Assembly (NCBI RefSeq): GCF_005893125.1
Contig: NZ_VCJS01000118.1
Location: 1-38,303, forward strand
Reading direction: 5' to 3'
DNA: 38,303 nucleotides
Source: Nonomuraea basaltis
GTDB taxonomy: Bacteria > Actinomycetota > Actinomycetes > Streptosporangiales > Streptosporangiaceae
The notes beneath the pieces were generated by a model that did no database searches, was not told the DNA's origin, and saw only the letters and a program-made list of their open reading frames with translations. Every line of letters starts with the position of its first letter. Positions within the stretch are counted from its first letter, which is position 1. Position numbers and translations under genes: made by a program. Shown here piece by piece: positions 22,510 through 30,303 of the stretch.

Positions 22510-23406
22510 TCAGGGTTGGTCGTAGTGGCCGGCGGCGATGTCGTCCAGGAGGGTGGGGCCCGTGGGTCGCCAGCCGAGCAGGTCGCGCGTGATCTTGCTC
22601 GTGGCGGGGATGTCGGCGGCGAGGAACCGGCCGACGAACGGGATCTCGTCGGCGATCTGCTCTGCCGGGGCGGACTTCGCCGGCACGCCGAGGCGGCCGG
22701 CGAGTGCTTCGGCGATCCGCCGGACGGGCACGCCCTCCTCGGCGGCGGCGTGCAGGGTCGTGCCGGCGGGGGCGTTCTCGAGCCCGAGTCGGACCAGGTG
22801 TGCGGCGTCGGACCGGTGGACGGCGGGCCAGCGATTGCGTCCGTCGCCGGGGTAGAGGGAGGCTCCGCGTCGTCGGGCGGTTTGGGCGACGATGGAGATG
22901 AAGCCGTGGTCGCCTTCGCCGTGGACGGTCGGAGCGAAGCGGACGGGGATGGCGCGTACGCCACGGTCGGCGTAGGTCAGGGCGAGGTTCTCGGCGCCGC
23001 CGCGCGGTGAGTCCGGGCCGACGGCGGGATTGGGATCCCGCTCTGTCGACGGGCGTCCGAGGCCGGGCAGAGCGAGGCCGGCCGCGAACACGAACGGCCG
23101 ATCGGACCCCACGAGCGTGTCGCTGATGATCTGGACCGCGGCCCGTTCGGCGTGGTTGGAGACTTCGGGGTGGGCCCAGTCGTGCTTGTTCGCGAGGTGG
23201 ACCACGCCGTCGGCCGCGCTTGCGCCCTGGCGGATCTGGTCGAGGTCGTCGAGGTCGCCGCGGTGGACGTCCGCCCCGAGATCCTTGATGACGGATGCCG
23301 ATGCCTCGGAGCGGGCCAGGCCGGTCACCTCGTGACCGGCGGCGATGAGTTCGGCGACGACGGCGCGGCCGATGAATCCGGACGCTCCGGTGACGAAGAC
23401 GTGCAT
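22510..23406 (-). CDS. NAD-dependent epimerase/dehydratase-family (extended SDR) protein
   Basis: 298 residues, atypical/extended SDR. The Rossmann cofactor motif is GASGFIGRAVVAEL (TGxxGxxG) at the N-terminus, followed by DLGADVHRGDLDDLD for the adenine side. The usual YxxxK active site is not evident at the expected place; the region reads SPRGGAENLAL, as in several NAD(P)-binding atypical SDRs. The substrate is unknown. It is divergent from a TetR gene, with a perfect 19-base operator between the two start codons, so it is probably that regulator's target. An AGGGAAG box precedes the ATG. Confidence 0.85.
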   Translation of the reverse strand: MHVFVTGASGFIGRAVVAELIAAGHEVTGLARSEASASVIKDLGADVHRGDLDDLDQIRQGASAADGVVHLANKHDWAHPEVSNHAERAAVQIISDTLVGSDRPFVFAAGLALPGLGRPSTERDPNPAVGPDSPRGGAENLALTYADRGVRAIPVRFAPTVHGEGDHGFISIVAQTARRRGASLYPGDGRNRWPAVHRSDAAHLVRLGLENAPAGTTLHAAAEEGVPVRRIAEALAGRLGVPAKSAPAEQIADEIPFVGRFLAADIPATSKITRDLLGWRPTGPTLLDDIAAGHYDQP

Positions 23407-23427
23407 GGTGTGCTCGCTTCCCTAGAT

Positions 23428-23499
23428 GATGTCAGATCCTGACATCGCTAGCATAGAGCTGATGTCAGGCTATGTCATCACTGTGATTCCGGTTACGAT
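23428..23499. promoter_or_regulatory. Tandem operators and -10 box between epimerase and TetR genes
   Basis: Site 1 is a perfect dyad GATGTCAGATCCTGACATC (23428-23446, 8-bp arms, 3-base centre). Site 2, GATGTCAGGCTATGTCATC (23461-23479), keeps the same half-sites with one arm degenerate. TACGAT (23494-23499) ends six bases before the TetR ATG at 23506. Site 1 lies close to the epimerase gene and site 2 covers the -35 area of the TetR gene, so one regulator could control both directions. Confidence 0.7.
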
Positions 23500-23505
23500 C
23501 CGGAC

Positions 23506-24084
23506 ATGGCACGTTGGGCACCTGGAGCGTCAGATCGTCTGCAGCGGGCGGCGATGGAGCTGTTCGCCGAGGACGGCTTCGAGGCGACGACCGTGGCCGG
23601 GATCGCCGAGCGGGCCGGGGTGACCGAGCGGACGTTCTTCCGGTATTTCGCGGACAAGCGCGAGGTGCTGTTCGCCGGCGAGGAGCAGCTCGAGGCGGTC
23701 TTCGTGGACGCGATCGCCGACGCGCCGGCGGACGCGTCCGTGGCCGGCCTGCTCGTCGCGGCGCTCGATGCCGGGGGCCGGGCACTGCAGGACGTGCGGG
23801 GCCGGGATTTCGCCCGCGTGCGGAACGGGATCATCGCGGCGAACGAGCAGTTGCGGGAGCGCGAGCTGCTCAAGCTGGCGAAGCTCTCCCACGCCGTGAC
23901 CACCGCGCTCGTCGCACGCGGCGTCGCCGATGTGACCGCTTGCCTGGCCGGTGAACTGGTCGTTCTGGTGTTCAAAACGGCCTTCGCCCGGTGGATCGCT
24001 CCCGATGAGACCCGCGATCTGGTCGAACTGCAACGCGAAGGTCTCGCCGCGATCAGCGGCCTGACATGTGCCGAGACCGTGTGA
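23506..24084 (+). CDS. TetR/AcrR-family transcriptional regulator
   Basis: 192 residues. The helix-turn-helix spans about residues 8-55 (LQRAAMELFAEDGFEATTVA ... RAGVTERTFFRYFADKREVL), a TetR form common in actinobacteria. The C-terminal domain resembles that of regulators of oxidoreductase genes. No ribosome binding site is present, and TACGAT lies exactly six bases before the ATG, so a leaderless transcript is likely. Divergent from the epimerase gene with tandem operators between them; autoregulation is expected. Confidence 0.9.
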   Translation: MARWAPGASDRLQRAAMELFAEDGFEATTVAGIAERAGVTERTFFRYFADKREVLFAGEEQLEAVFVDAIADAPADASVAGLLVAALDAGGRALQDVRGRDFARVRNGIIAANEQLRERELLKLAKLSHAVTTALVARGVADVTACLAGELVVLVFKTAFARWIAPDETRDLVELQREGLAAISGLTCAETV

Positions 24085-24141
24085 CCCGACGTTGACGTTA
24101 TCGATCTCCGCTTAGGCCGCGCGGCCCGTGGAACTGCCCGT

Positions 24142-24160
24142 CCCGCCCGCGGAAGGCGGG
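24142..24160. terminator. Hairpin between convergent TetR and CDF genes
   Basis: CCCGCC (24142-24147) and GGCGGG (24155-24160) form a 6-bp GC stem with a 7-base loop between convergent genes. It may serve as a bidirectional terminator; there is no T-run. Confidence 0.4.
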
Positions 24161-24204
24161 TGGGGGGTCGATGAAGGGGTGATGGGTCGCAGGGCCTGGG
24201 CCGG

Positions 24205-25113
24205 TCACCAGTCCAGTTCGTCACAGCCGCGGTGGTCGGCCGGTTCCACCTGCAGCGTGGCGTGAGCCACGCCGTGCCGTCGGCGCAGCAGGTCGCGGGC
24301 CTGGTCCAAGACGGCGTGGTTGTCGCTGTGGTCGCCGGTGACCAGGTGGGCGGTGGCCACGTTCATGCCGGAGGTCAGCGTCCACAGGTGCAGGTCGTGC
24401 ACGTCACGGACGCCGTCGATGGCGGCCAGGTCGGCAGCGACTGCCGTGGCGTCCAGCCCTTCGGGGACGTGCTGGCCCAGCACGGCGAAGACCTGGCGGC
24501 CGAGCGCGATGGCGCGCACGGCGACGAAGAGGCCGATGGCCAACGCGACCAGGGTGTCCCAGAACGGCTGGCCGGTGGCGGCCACCAGCCAGCCGGCGAT
24601 GATGACGCCGACCGAGCCGGCGGTGTCGGCCACGACTTCGAGGTAGGCGCCTTTGACGTTGAGGCTTTCGCCGGCTCCGGAGCGCAGCAGCAGAAGCGCG
24701 ATGAGGTTGACGGCCAGGCCGATGGCGCCGACGACGAGCATGGGGCCGGAGGAGACCTCGGCCGGTCCGCCGATACGGCCGACGGCCTCGACGACGACGT
24801 AGAGCGCGACGCCGAGCATCATGATCACGGCGAGCAGGGAGGCGAACACCTCGGCCCGGTAGGAGCCGTAGCTGCGCCGGCCGGTGGTGTCGGGCCGAGT
24901 GGCGATCCGGGTGGCGACCAGCGCGGCGCCGAGGGTGACCACGTCGGCGGCCATGTGCCCGGCATCCGACAGCAGCGCCAGCGAGCCTGAGATCAGGCCG
25001 TAGGCCAGCTCGACCATGAAATAGGCGCCGATCAGGGCGAAGGAGACCGCCAGCCGCCAACGGTGCCGGCCGCCCGCATGCCCATGCCCGTGCCCGTGTC
25101 CGGTGCCCATCAC
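24205..25113 (-). CDS. CDF-family (CzcD-like) zinc/cobalt exporter
   Basis: 302 residues, six transmembrane helices. A His-rich N-terminus (GHGHGHGHAGG) precedes TM1. The transport site is formed by LLSDAGHMAADV in TM2 (Asp and Asp) and LEVVADTAGSVG in TM5, where Glu stands in place of the more usual His of the HxxxD motif. The C-terminal cytoplasmic domain (VRDVHDLHLWTLTSG) is typical. CDF proteins exchange Zn2+ for protons. It follows the ArsR gene with a GTGA overlap (GTG 25113; ATG 25110 is an alternative), so the ArsR protein is its metal sensor. Confidence 0.92.
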   Translation of the reverse strand: MMGTGHGHGHGHAGGRHRWRLAVSFALIGAYFMVELAYGLISGSLALLSDAGHMAADVVTLGAALVATRIATRPDTTGRRSYGSYRAEVFASLLAVIMMLGVALYVVVEAVGRIGGPAEVSSGPMLVVGAIGLAVNLIALLLLRSGAGESLNVKGAYLEVVADTAGSVGVIIAGWLVAATGQPFWDTLVALAIGLFVAVRAIALGRQVFAVLGQHVPEGLDATAVAADLAAIDGVRDVHDLHLWTLTSGMNVATAHLVTGDHSDNHAVLDQARDLLRRRHGVAHATLQVEPADHRGCDELDW

Positions 25114-25523
25114 GGCGTCCCGTCGCGCTCGGGGTGAATCAGCTCGGTGTGCTCGGTGTGGGCGAGCGCCAGGTCGAGCAGCATCCGCACGTGCGGGTCG
25201 GCCAGCCGGTAGTAGGCCATCCGGCCGGCGCGGCGTGCGGCGACGATGCGGTGCGCGCGCAGCAACCGCAGAGCATGGGAGGCGGCCGACTCACTATGCC
25301 CGGTCACCGCCGCCAGGTCGCACACGCACAGCTCGCCGTCCAACAGGGCGACCAGCAACCGCAGCCGGCCGGGATCGGACAGCAGGCCGAAGACATCGGC
25401 CGTGTCGGCCAGATCCTCGGCCGCGGGCATGCGCTCGCGTACGGCGGCGACCCGATCGGGGTCGACCACCTTGACGGCACAGCCGTCCACGGCCACCACA
25501 CTTTCATCTGAAGAGGTGTTCAT
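25110..25523 (-). CDS. ArsR/SmtB-family metal-sensing repressor (zinc-type)
   Basis: 137 residues. The winged helix-turn-helix includes LADTADVFGLLSDPGRLRLL, ELCVCDLAAVTGHSESAASH and ARRAGRMAYYRLAD. The alpha5 metal site is D109-x-H111-x10-H122-x2-H125, the same spacing as the Zn site of SmtB/CzrA; CVC in the DNA-binding helix could form a second, alpha3-type site. The last helix adds more His. It heads an operon with the CDF exporter, so metal binding should derepress efflux. The ATG at 25523 has no ribosome binding site, and a TGAA-N6-TTCA operator overlaps it. Confidence 0.9.
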   Translation of the reverse strand: MNTSSDESVVAVDGCAVKVVDPDRVAAVRERMPAAEDLADTADVFGLLSDPGRLRLLVALLDGELCVCDLAAVTGHSESAASHALRLLRAHRIVAARRAGRMAYYRLADPHVRMLLDLALAHTEHTELIHPERDGTP

Positions 25524-25560
25524 ATGAGCAAGATAGAGGGTGATCCGGATTGCCTGTCAA
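25509..25560 (-). promoter_or_regulatory. Leaderless promoter and SmtB-type operator of arsR-CDF operon
   Basis: TTGACA (25560-25555) and TATCTT (25535-25530) are 19 bases apart; the -10 box ends six bases before the ATG at 25523, so transcription should start at the start codon. The dyad TGAA-N6-TTCA (25522-25509), the core of SmtB/CzrA-type operators, begins one base inside the ATG. A bound repressor would cover the start point. Confidence 0.65.
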
Positions 25561-25631
25561 GAGGCGATGAGTCCTCCGAATCCGGCCATTCAATGCGCTC
25601 GTTCCATGACATTCCACCTCCGGGCGGACGA

Positions 25632-26129
25632 CTACGGGGGCGAAACCGAGCCAGGGTCCGAGGCGTCCTGATCCTCGCCGGCCACCGTCGCCAGCCCTTC
25701 CGGTACGGCTCCGCAGTCCCGGCCGGGCGCGCCGAGCAGCTCGGAGAGTGGCAGCTCCGGCCGCACGCCCCACGGCAGCAGGTCCCCAGTCCGGCCGGTC
25801 CTCGCGACCCGTCCGTCGGCGAGCACGAGCAGGCGATCCGACACCGCGGCGGCCACATGAGCGTCGTGGGTGATGAGCACGACGGCGACGCCGAGGTCGG
25901 CCCGCAGCCCGTCGAGCAGCCCGAGCACACCTGCCTGGGTCACAGTGCCGAGCGCGGAGGTGACCTCGTCGCAGATCAAGACGGCCGGCCGGGCCGCCAG
26001 GGCACGGGCCGGCGCCACCCGCTGGCGCTGCCCACCGGAGAGCTCGCCCGGCAGCCGCCCGGTCCCCGCCCCATCGGTGTCCGCACCAACGGGACAGCGT
26101 CCGGCGGGGCGGTGGCCCAAGAGCGGCAC
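25632..26129 (-). pseudogene. ABC transporter ATPase, C-terminal half only
   Basis: The frame contains the ABC signature LPGELSGGQRQRVAPARALA, Walker B VLICDEVTSAL and the switch ITHD. The Walker A half is missing: upstream the frame reads FLDGVPLLGHRPAGR and then non-conserved sequence, as after an internal deletion. The D-loop is altered (SALGT in place of SALD). Without a P-loop it cannot hydrolyse ATP. The sequence resembles peptide/nickel-type importer ATPases (Dpp/Opp). It lies upstream of the ArsR promoter. Confidence 0.72.
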
Positions 26130-26400
26130 TCCATCCAGGAATGCGGAGTCAGGCCCCGATAACGCGGGTCTCAGCCACGGTCAGCCCGGCTCGCCGGACG
26201 GACGCGGCGTCGGCTTCCACCGGATCGCATCCCGGCCTCGGTCGGCATGCGACGAGGCTACGCCGGTGTCCGTTTTACTCATGTAAACACAGAGAACCGA
26301 AGACGCTACGTCTCACTGCGTGTGCAGGGGCGCGACGCCGCGGGCAACACCGAGGAGCAGACCACCATCCGCGCCTATGGCCTACCGGACGATGAGGTCC
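26130..26400 (+). pseudogene. C-terminal remnant of a second S8-type peptidase, within non-coding DNA
   Basis: At about 26295-26386 the plus strand encodes RRYVSLRVQGRDAAGNTEEQ then TTIRAYGL, the usual last residues of actinobacterial subtilisin-like peptidases (DxxGNTxEQTxxRAYGL). No catalytic part remains. The frame then runs without a stop through the hairpins to 26531, which shows that the original end is lost. The rest of the stretch shows no gene. Confidence 0.5.
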
Positions 26401-26473
26401 GCGGGGTGGGAACCGGCGGCGCCCACCCCGCGAAGCCGGTCCGAGAGCCGCGGGCGGCCCGACCGCCCGCGGC
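26401..26473. terminator. Two strong tandem hairpins after the S8 peptidase gene
   Basis: Hairpin 1 has a perfect 10-bp stem GCGGGGTGGG/CCCACCCCGC (26401-26410, 26422-26431). Hairpin 2 has a perfect 11-bp stem GCCGCGGGCGG/CCGCCCGCGGC with a 5-base loop (26447-26457, 26463-26473), nine bases after the peptidase stop codon. There is no T-run. They probably terminate the leftward peptidase transcript. Confidence 0.7.
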
Positions 26474-26482
26474 CCTACGCGC

Positions 26483-29400
26483 TCACTGCACGGTTATCTT
26501 GTCGACTTCGACGGTGATCCCCTTCACCTGAGGTGTCGAGGTGGCCGTCGTCACCCGGCCGGTCCCCGGGCTGACGCCCTTGATCTTCATCGAGTAGGTC
26601 AGGCTCCCGCCAGGAGCCCCAGGCGTGCTCTTCACGACGAGATCCTCGGTCGGCGGCCCGGTGATCTGTCCGCCTGCCGTACCCTCGTCGTTCTCGGCGC
26701 CCACGGTCAGCCCCGCCCCGGCGGGAGGAGACCCGGGCAGGTTGTTCGGGTCATAGGCGTAGCTGATGTCCTCGACGCCGTTCACCCCGATCCACTGCTG
26801 GAACACCTTGGTGTCGGTGGTGCCGAAGATGTTGACCCGCCACTCGAGCACGATCCACCGGTTGACCCCGTCGGTCAGCACGCCGGCGAAGACGCCCGGA
26901 GCGCCGGTGCCGTCGAGGTCGGTCCAGTAGGAGGCGAGCACTCCATTGGGCCGCGCCGGATCGGGCAGCGTCTGCGGGAGGAACGCGATGTCGTCGGCCC
27001 CGTTGGTGCCGCCCGCCACGCTGTAGCCGTTGGAGGTCACGCCGAGCCTGGTGTAGGTCTTCCCGGCGAAGGTGTACGAAGGCACGTTCAGGTTCAGCGC
27101 CTGCTCGTCTCCGACCGCGGTCGGCGTGATCCCGAACGCGTCCAGCGGGAGGTATCCGGCCGGTCCGGCGCCCGGCGCGATCGTCGGCCGGTCGGGTTGC
27201 CTGGCGGTCAGCGTCGCCTTGGCCGTGGCGATCTGGCTGCCGACCTTGGTGGCGCCGGTCACGCTGTTCAGCCGCAGCCGGGCGTCGAGCGTGCTGAGCG
27301 CGGTGACCTCGGCGTTCTGCAGGCTGTTGTTCTGCACGGTGACCGTGCAGGTGGACTCGCCGGTGTTCCTGGCGATGGTGGCCGGCGCGCAGGTCTGCTC
27401 GACCGGCACGATGCCCTCCTGGCGGAAGAACGCCACCGGCAGGTGCAGCGCCCGCGAGCCGCCGGCCTGCTTGAGCTCCACCTGGCCGAAGTACTGCCCG
27501 TCGGGCAGCTCAGGCGCGGTGATCACCATGCTTATCGTGGCGGTCTTGCCCGGCGCGACGGAGAAGCGCGGCGGCAGCACCGTGATGTTGGCGCCGCTGA
27601 CCGTCTTGGCCGAGGCGGAGAAGGTGAGTGTCCGGTTCGTGACGTTCTTGACCATGCGCTTGGCCGTGATGACGCCCGGCATGGTCGGGGCGTTCACCGA
27701 CGGCAGGTTGAGGTCGATCCGGTTGAGCGGGTCGGCGGCCGAGGCGAGGAAGTTCGCCGCGGTCTCGTCCAGCGTCAGGCCGGGGTCGCCGGCCTTGGTC
27801 AGGTCGATGCGCCCGCCGCCCATGTCGAACGGGTCCGCGGGAGTGGTCCCGTCCTGCTTGGTCACCGCGGTCTTGCCGGTGGTCTCGAGCGCCGACTTCA
27901 CCTGTCCCGGCGTCCAGTCCGGGTGCAGGGCGAACACGAGCGCGGCCGCGCCCGTCACGTGCGGCGCTGACATCGAGGTGCCCGAGATGACCTGGTAGTA
28001 GTTGCCGGGCGGCCCTTCCAGCGGCGATTCGGGCGTCGGGGTCATGCCCGCCAGGATGTGGTTGCCGGGCGCGGTGACGTCCGGCTTGAGGAAGTCCCCG
28101 CCGGGACCGCGCGAGGAGAAGAACGTCATCCGGTCGCCCTGCCACGTGGTCTTCTCGCCCTGCGTGAGTGACGCGGTGGCGTCCGGATGCGCCGACAGGA
28201 AGCTCAGCAGCGTGTCCGACTCGGGCTTGAGGAGGTGCGCCGACGGGATCCAGTGGGCGTCGGTGAAGACGTCGAACGGGAAGCTGTTGTACAGGATCAT
28301 CCCGGCCGCGCCGCCCTGCATGACGTTGTAGCTCTTCAACACCCGGTTCGGGCCGCGTTCGCAGACGACGATCTTCCCGGTGAACAGCCCGGCGGGCGCT
28401 GGGGCGTCACACAGCGGCCGCGAGTACGGCGGCGCCGAGGCGAGCACCACGGGCAGCGGCGAGGTGATCCCCGGGGTGATGGAGGCCCCCTTGATCGTCG
28501 CCGTCGCGCCGCCGCCGGTCAGCGTGATCGTCGACTGGAACGTCCTGGTCTGCGTGGACGCGGCCACCGTGGTCACCCAGGGGCTGCGGTGGTCGGTGGT
28601 GTTCGCGCCCGGCCCGGAGTTGCCCGCCGACGCCGAGACGAGCACGCCGGCGGCGTACGCGTCGAGGAACGCCAGCTCGACCGGGTCGCTGTACGGATCG
28701 GATCCACCGGAGATCGAGAAGTTGATGACCCGGACACCGTCCAGGATGGCCCGCGCCACCGCCGCCGCCGAGTCCGATGAGAAGCAGCCCTGCTCGCCGC
28801 AGACCTTGTAGACCGAGACCGCGGCGCCGGGCGCGATGCCCTTGATCGGCCCGCGGCTGATCCCCAGCGGGTTCGCGTCGGCCACCGGGCCGCCGGCCGA
28901 CGTGGTGGCGGTATGGGTGCCGTGCCCGTTGGAGTCGCGGGCGCTTTCCGGATAGACATCGCCGCCGATGACCGCGTTGTACGTCTCCAGGAACGGCTGC
29001 CCGCCGACCAGCTTGTTGTTGCAGGTGAACGGGTCGTTCGCGGGAGTCAGCGGGTTGTCGCCGAAGTCGCACACCCGCGGTGTGCCGTCCTTGGTCGGGG
29101 CCGGGTCGGGCAGGCCGGAGCGGCCGGCGAAGGACGGGTGCTCGGGCCAGGCGCCGCTGTCCAGCACGCCCACGATCACGCCCTTGCCGGCCGTGTCGCT
29201 GCCGCCCAGTTTGTTGTAGATGGTGGGGGCGCCGATGAACTCGGGGCTGGAGTCGGTGAGCAGTTGTTGCGGCTTGTCCTCTTGCACGGCGACCGCGCCG
29301 GGCAGCTTCAGCACCTCGGCCGCCTTGTCACCGGGGATCCGCAGCGCGATACCGCCGTACACGGTTCTGATCTTCTGGCCGACCACGGCCCCGGGGACGT

Positions 29401-29824
29401 TCCTGACCAGCTCGCCCAGGAAGGCGTTCTCGACGTCCTCGATGTGATCGGTGTACTCCCTGGCCTCGGCGCTTCGGGTGTCGAGGGCCCTGCCGGTGAC
29501 GGCGGGGCTGGTGCCCGGCAGGCCGGGCAGCCCGCCCTGGTAGGCGGCGAGCGAGTCGTAGTCCAGCTTGACCACGACGTTGACCGGTGCCGCTGACCTG
29601 TTACGCAGCAGGGCCTGGTCGCTCTTGGCGAGCCTGCCCGTCGGGGACTTGGCGCCGTCGACCACTTCGGCGCCGGTCAGGGGAGTGGCCTTCCACTTCG
29701 AAGGCGGCGGGGACGGCGTCGGACTGGCGAGAGCCGCCGCCGGGCTCAGGGCCACGACGACGCTCAGACTCGCGGCGACCGCGGCCAACCGCCGCGCGCG
29801 AGATAAGAGAGGGCTGGATGACAC
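26483..29824 (-). CDS. Secreted S8 (subtilisin-like) serine peptidase with PA domain
   Basis: 1113 residues. Signal peptide (ARRLAAVAASLSVVVALSPA, cleavage near ALA), I9-like pro-region to about 185, then a catalytic domain with Asp222 (VGVLDSGAWPEHPSF), His301 (GHGTHTATTSAGG), Asn402 (SASAGNSGPG) and Ser617 (SGTSMSAPHVTG). A protease-associated domain is inserted at about 440-560, as in cucumisin-like enzymes. The C-terminal 400 residues are Fn3-like and beta-rich domains. It is an extracellular broad-specificity protease. I chose GTG 29824 because GGAGG lies six bases before it; the ATG at 29839 would add MWRFP. It is followed by two hairpins. Confidence 0.93.
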   Translation of the reverse strand: MSSSPLLSRARRLAAVAASLSVVVALSPAAALASPTPSPPPSKWKATPLTGAEVVDGAKSPTGRLAKSDQALLRNRSAAPVNVVVKLDYDSLAAYQGGLPGLPGTSPAVTGRALDTRSAEAREYTDHIEDVENAFLGELVRNVPGAVVGQKIRTVYGGIALRIPGDKAAEVLKLPGAVAVQEDKPQQLLTDSSPEFIGAPTIYNKLGGSDTAGKGVIVGVLDSGAWPEHPSFAGRSGLPDPAPTKDGTPRVCDFGDNPLTPANDPFTCNNKLVGGQPFLETYNAVIGGDVYPESARDSNGHGTHTATTSAGGPVADANPLGISRGPIKGIAPGAAVSVYKVCGEQGCFSSDSAAAVARAILDGVRVINFSISGGSDPYSDPVELAFLDAYAAGVLVSASAGNSGPGANTTDHRSPWVTTVAASTQTRTFQSTITLTGGGATATIKGASITPGITSPLPVVLASAPPYSRPLCDAPAPAGLFTGKIVVCERGPNRVLKSYNVMQGGAAGMILYNSFPFDVFTDAHWIPSAHLLKPESDTLLSFLSAHPDATASLTQGEKTTWQGDRMTFFSSRGPGGDFLKPDVTAPGNHILAGMTPTPESPLEGPPGNYYQVISGTSMSAPHVTGAAALVFALHPDWTPGQVKSALETTGKTAVTKQDGTTPADPFDMGGGRIDLTKAGDPGLTLDETAANFLASAADPLNRIDLNLPSVNAPTMPGVITAKRMVKNVTNRTLTFSASAKTVSGANITVLPPRFSVAPGKTATISMVITAPELPDGQYFGQVELKQAGGSRALHLPVAFFRQEGIVPVEQTCAPATIARNTGESTCTVTVQNNSLQNAEVTALSTLDARLRLNSVTGATKVGSQIATAKATLTARQPDRPTIAPGAGPAGYLPLDAFGITPTAVGDEQALNLNVPSYTFAGKTYTRLGVTSNGYSVAGGTNGADDIAFLPQTLPDPARPNGVLASYWTDLDGTGAPGVFAGVLTDGVNRWIVLEWRVNIFGTTDTKVFQQWIGVNGVEDISYAYDPNNLPGSPPAGAGLTVGAENDEGTAGGQITGPPTEDLVVKSTPGAPGGSLTYSMKIKGVSPGTGRVTTATSTPQVKGITVEVDKITVQ

Positions 29825-30303
29825 GGGGAACCTCCACATCGAGGGGCTGCGTGGACGTCGCCAAGCCGCCTGGGAGGCGTCATGTCACCCCGTCTGGAGG
29901 TACGCCGGAGAGATCACTGACCCTCCCCGGTGGGTGACGAGCGGGAACGGCACCCATAAGGGCTCAGTTCCGAACCGGAGTGTAAGCAGCGATCTCTTGA
30001 CAGGGCACCCCACGGACTTGCCAGAATCCGGTCGGCAATCCGGCACATTTCACGATCGACACTGGTCCTTCTGCTGCGGGTGGCGGCGGAGGGGTTGTCG
30101 GAGATCGCCTCCCGCCGGCGTACGACTCTTACGCTTTGACGTGGCCGTCGGCTTTCCCTAGGGGGAATCCCTTAGACCTGAGGCGGTATGCACCCGACCG
30201 GCCGTACATACGACGGTGCAGGCCAATCGCCTCCGCCAGAACGGCGGCGTGGCCCCCTTGCAGGCCTTGCAGGCCTTGGGGCGGGTGGCGTTATCGTGTC
30301 TAC
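29825..30303. other. Non-coding stretch between divergent S8 peptidase and PaaX genes
   Basis: About 480 bases with no supported gene. TTGACA (29997-30002) and CAGAAT (30022-30027), 19 bases apart, form a plausible rightward promoter far from any start codon. Tandem 9-base repeats (TTGCAGGCC twice, then TTGGGG, about 30258-30281) lie just before the PaaX promoter. Confidence 0.45.
30267..30297 (+). promoter_or_regulatory. Leaderless promoter of the PaaX gene
   Basis: TTGCAG (30267-30272) and TATCGT (30292-30297) are 19 bases apart. The -10 box ends exactly six bases before the GTG at 30304, which has no ribosome binding site, so the transcript should begin at the start codon. Confidence 0.55.

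Noticed and set aside
22008..22964. 318-codon open frame on the minus strand
   Set aside because: It is antisense to the His-rich gene at one end and out of frame with the epimerase at the other; only the SDR motif near 22400 is meaningful.
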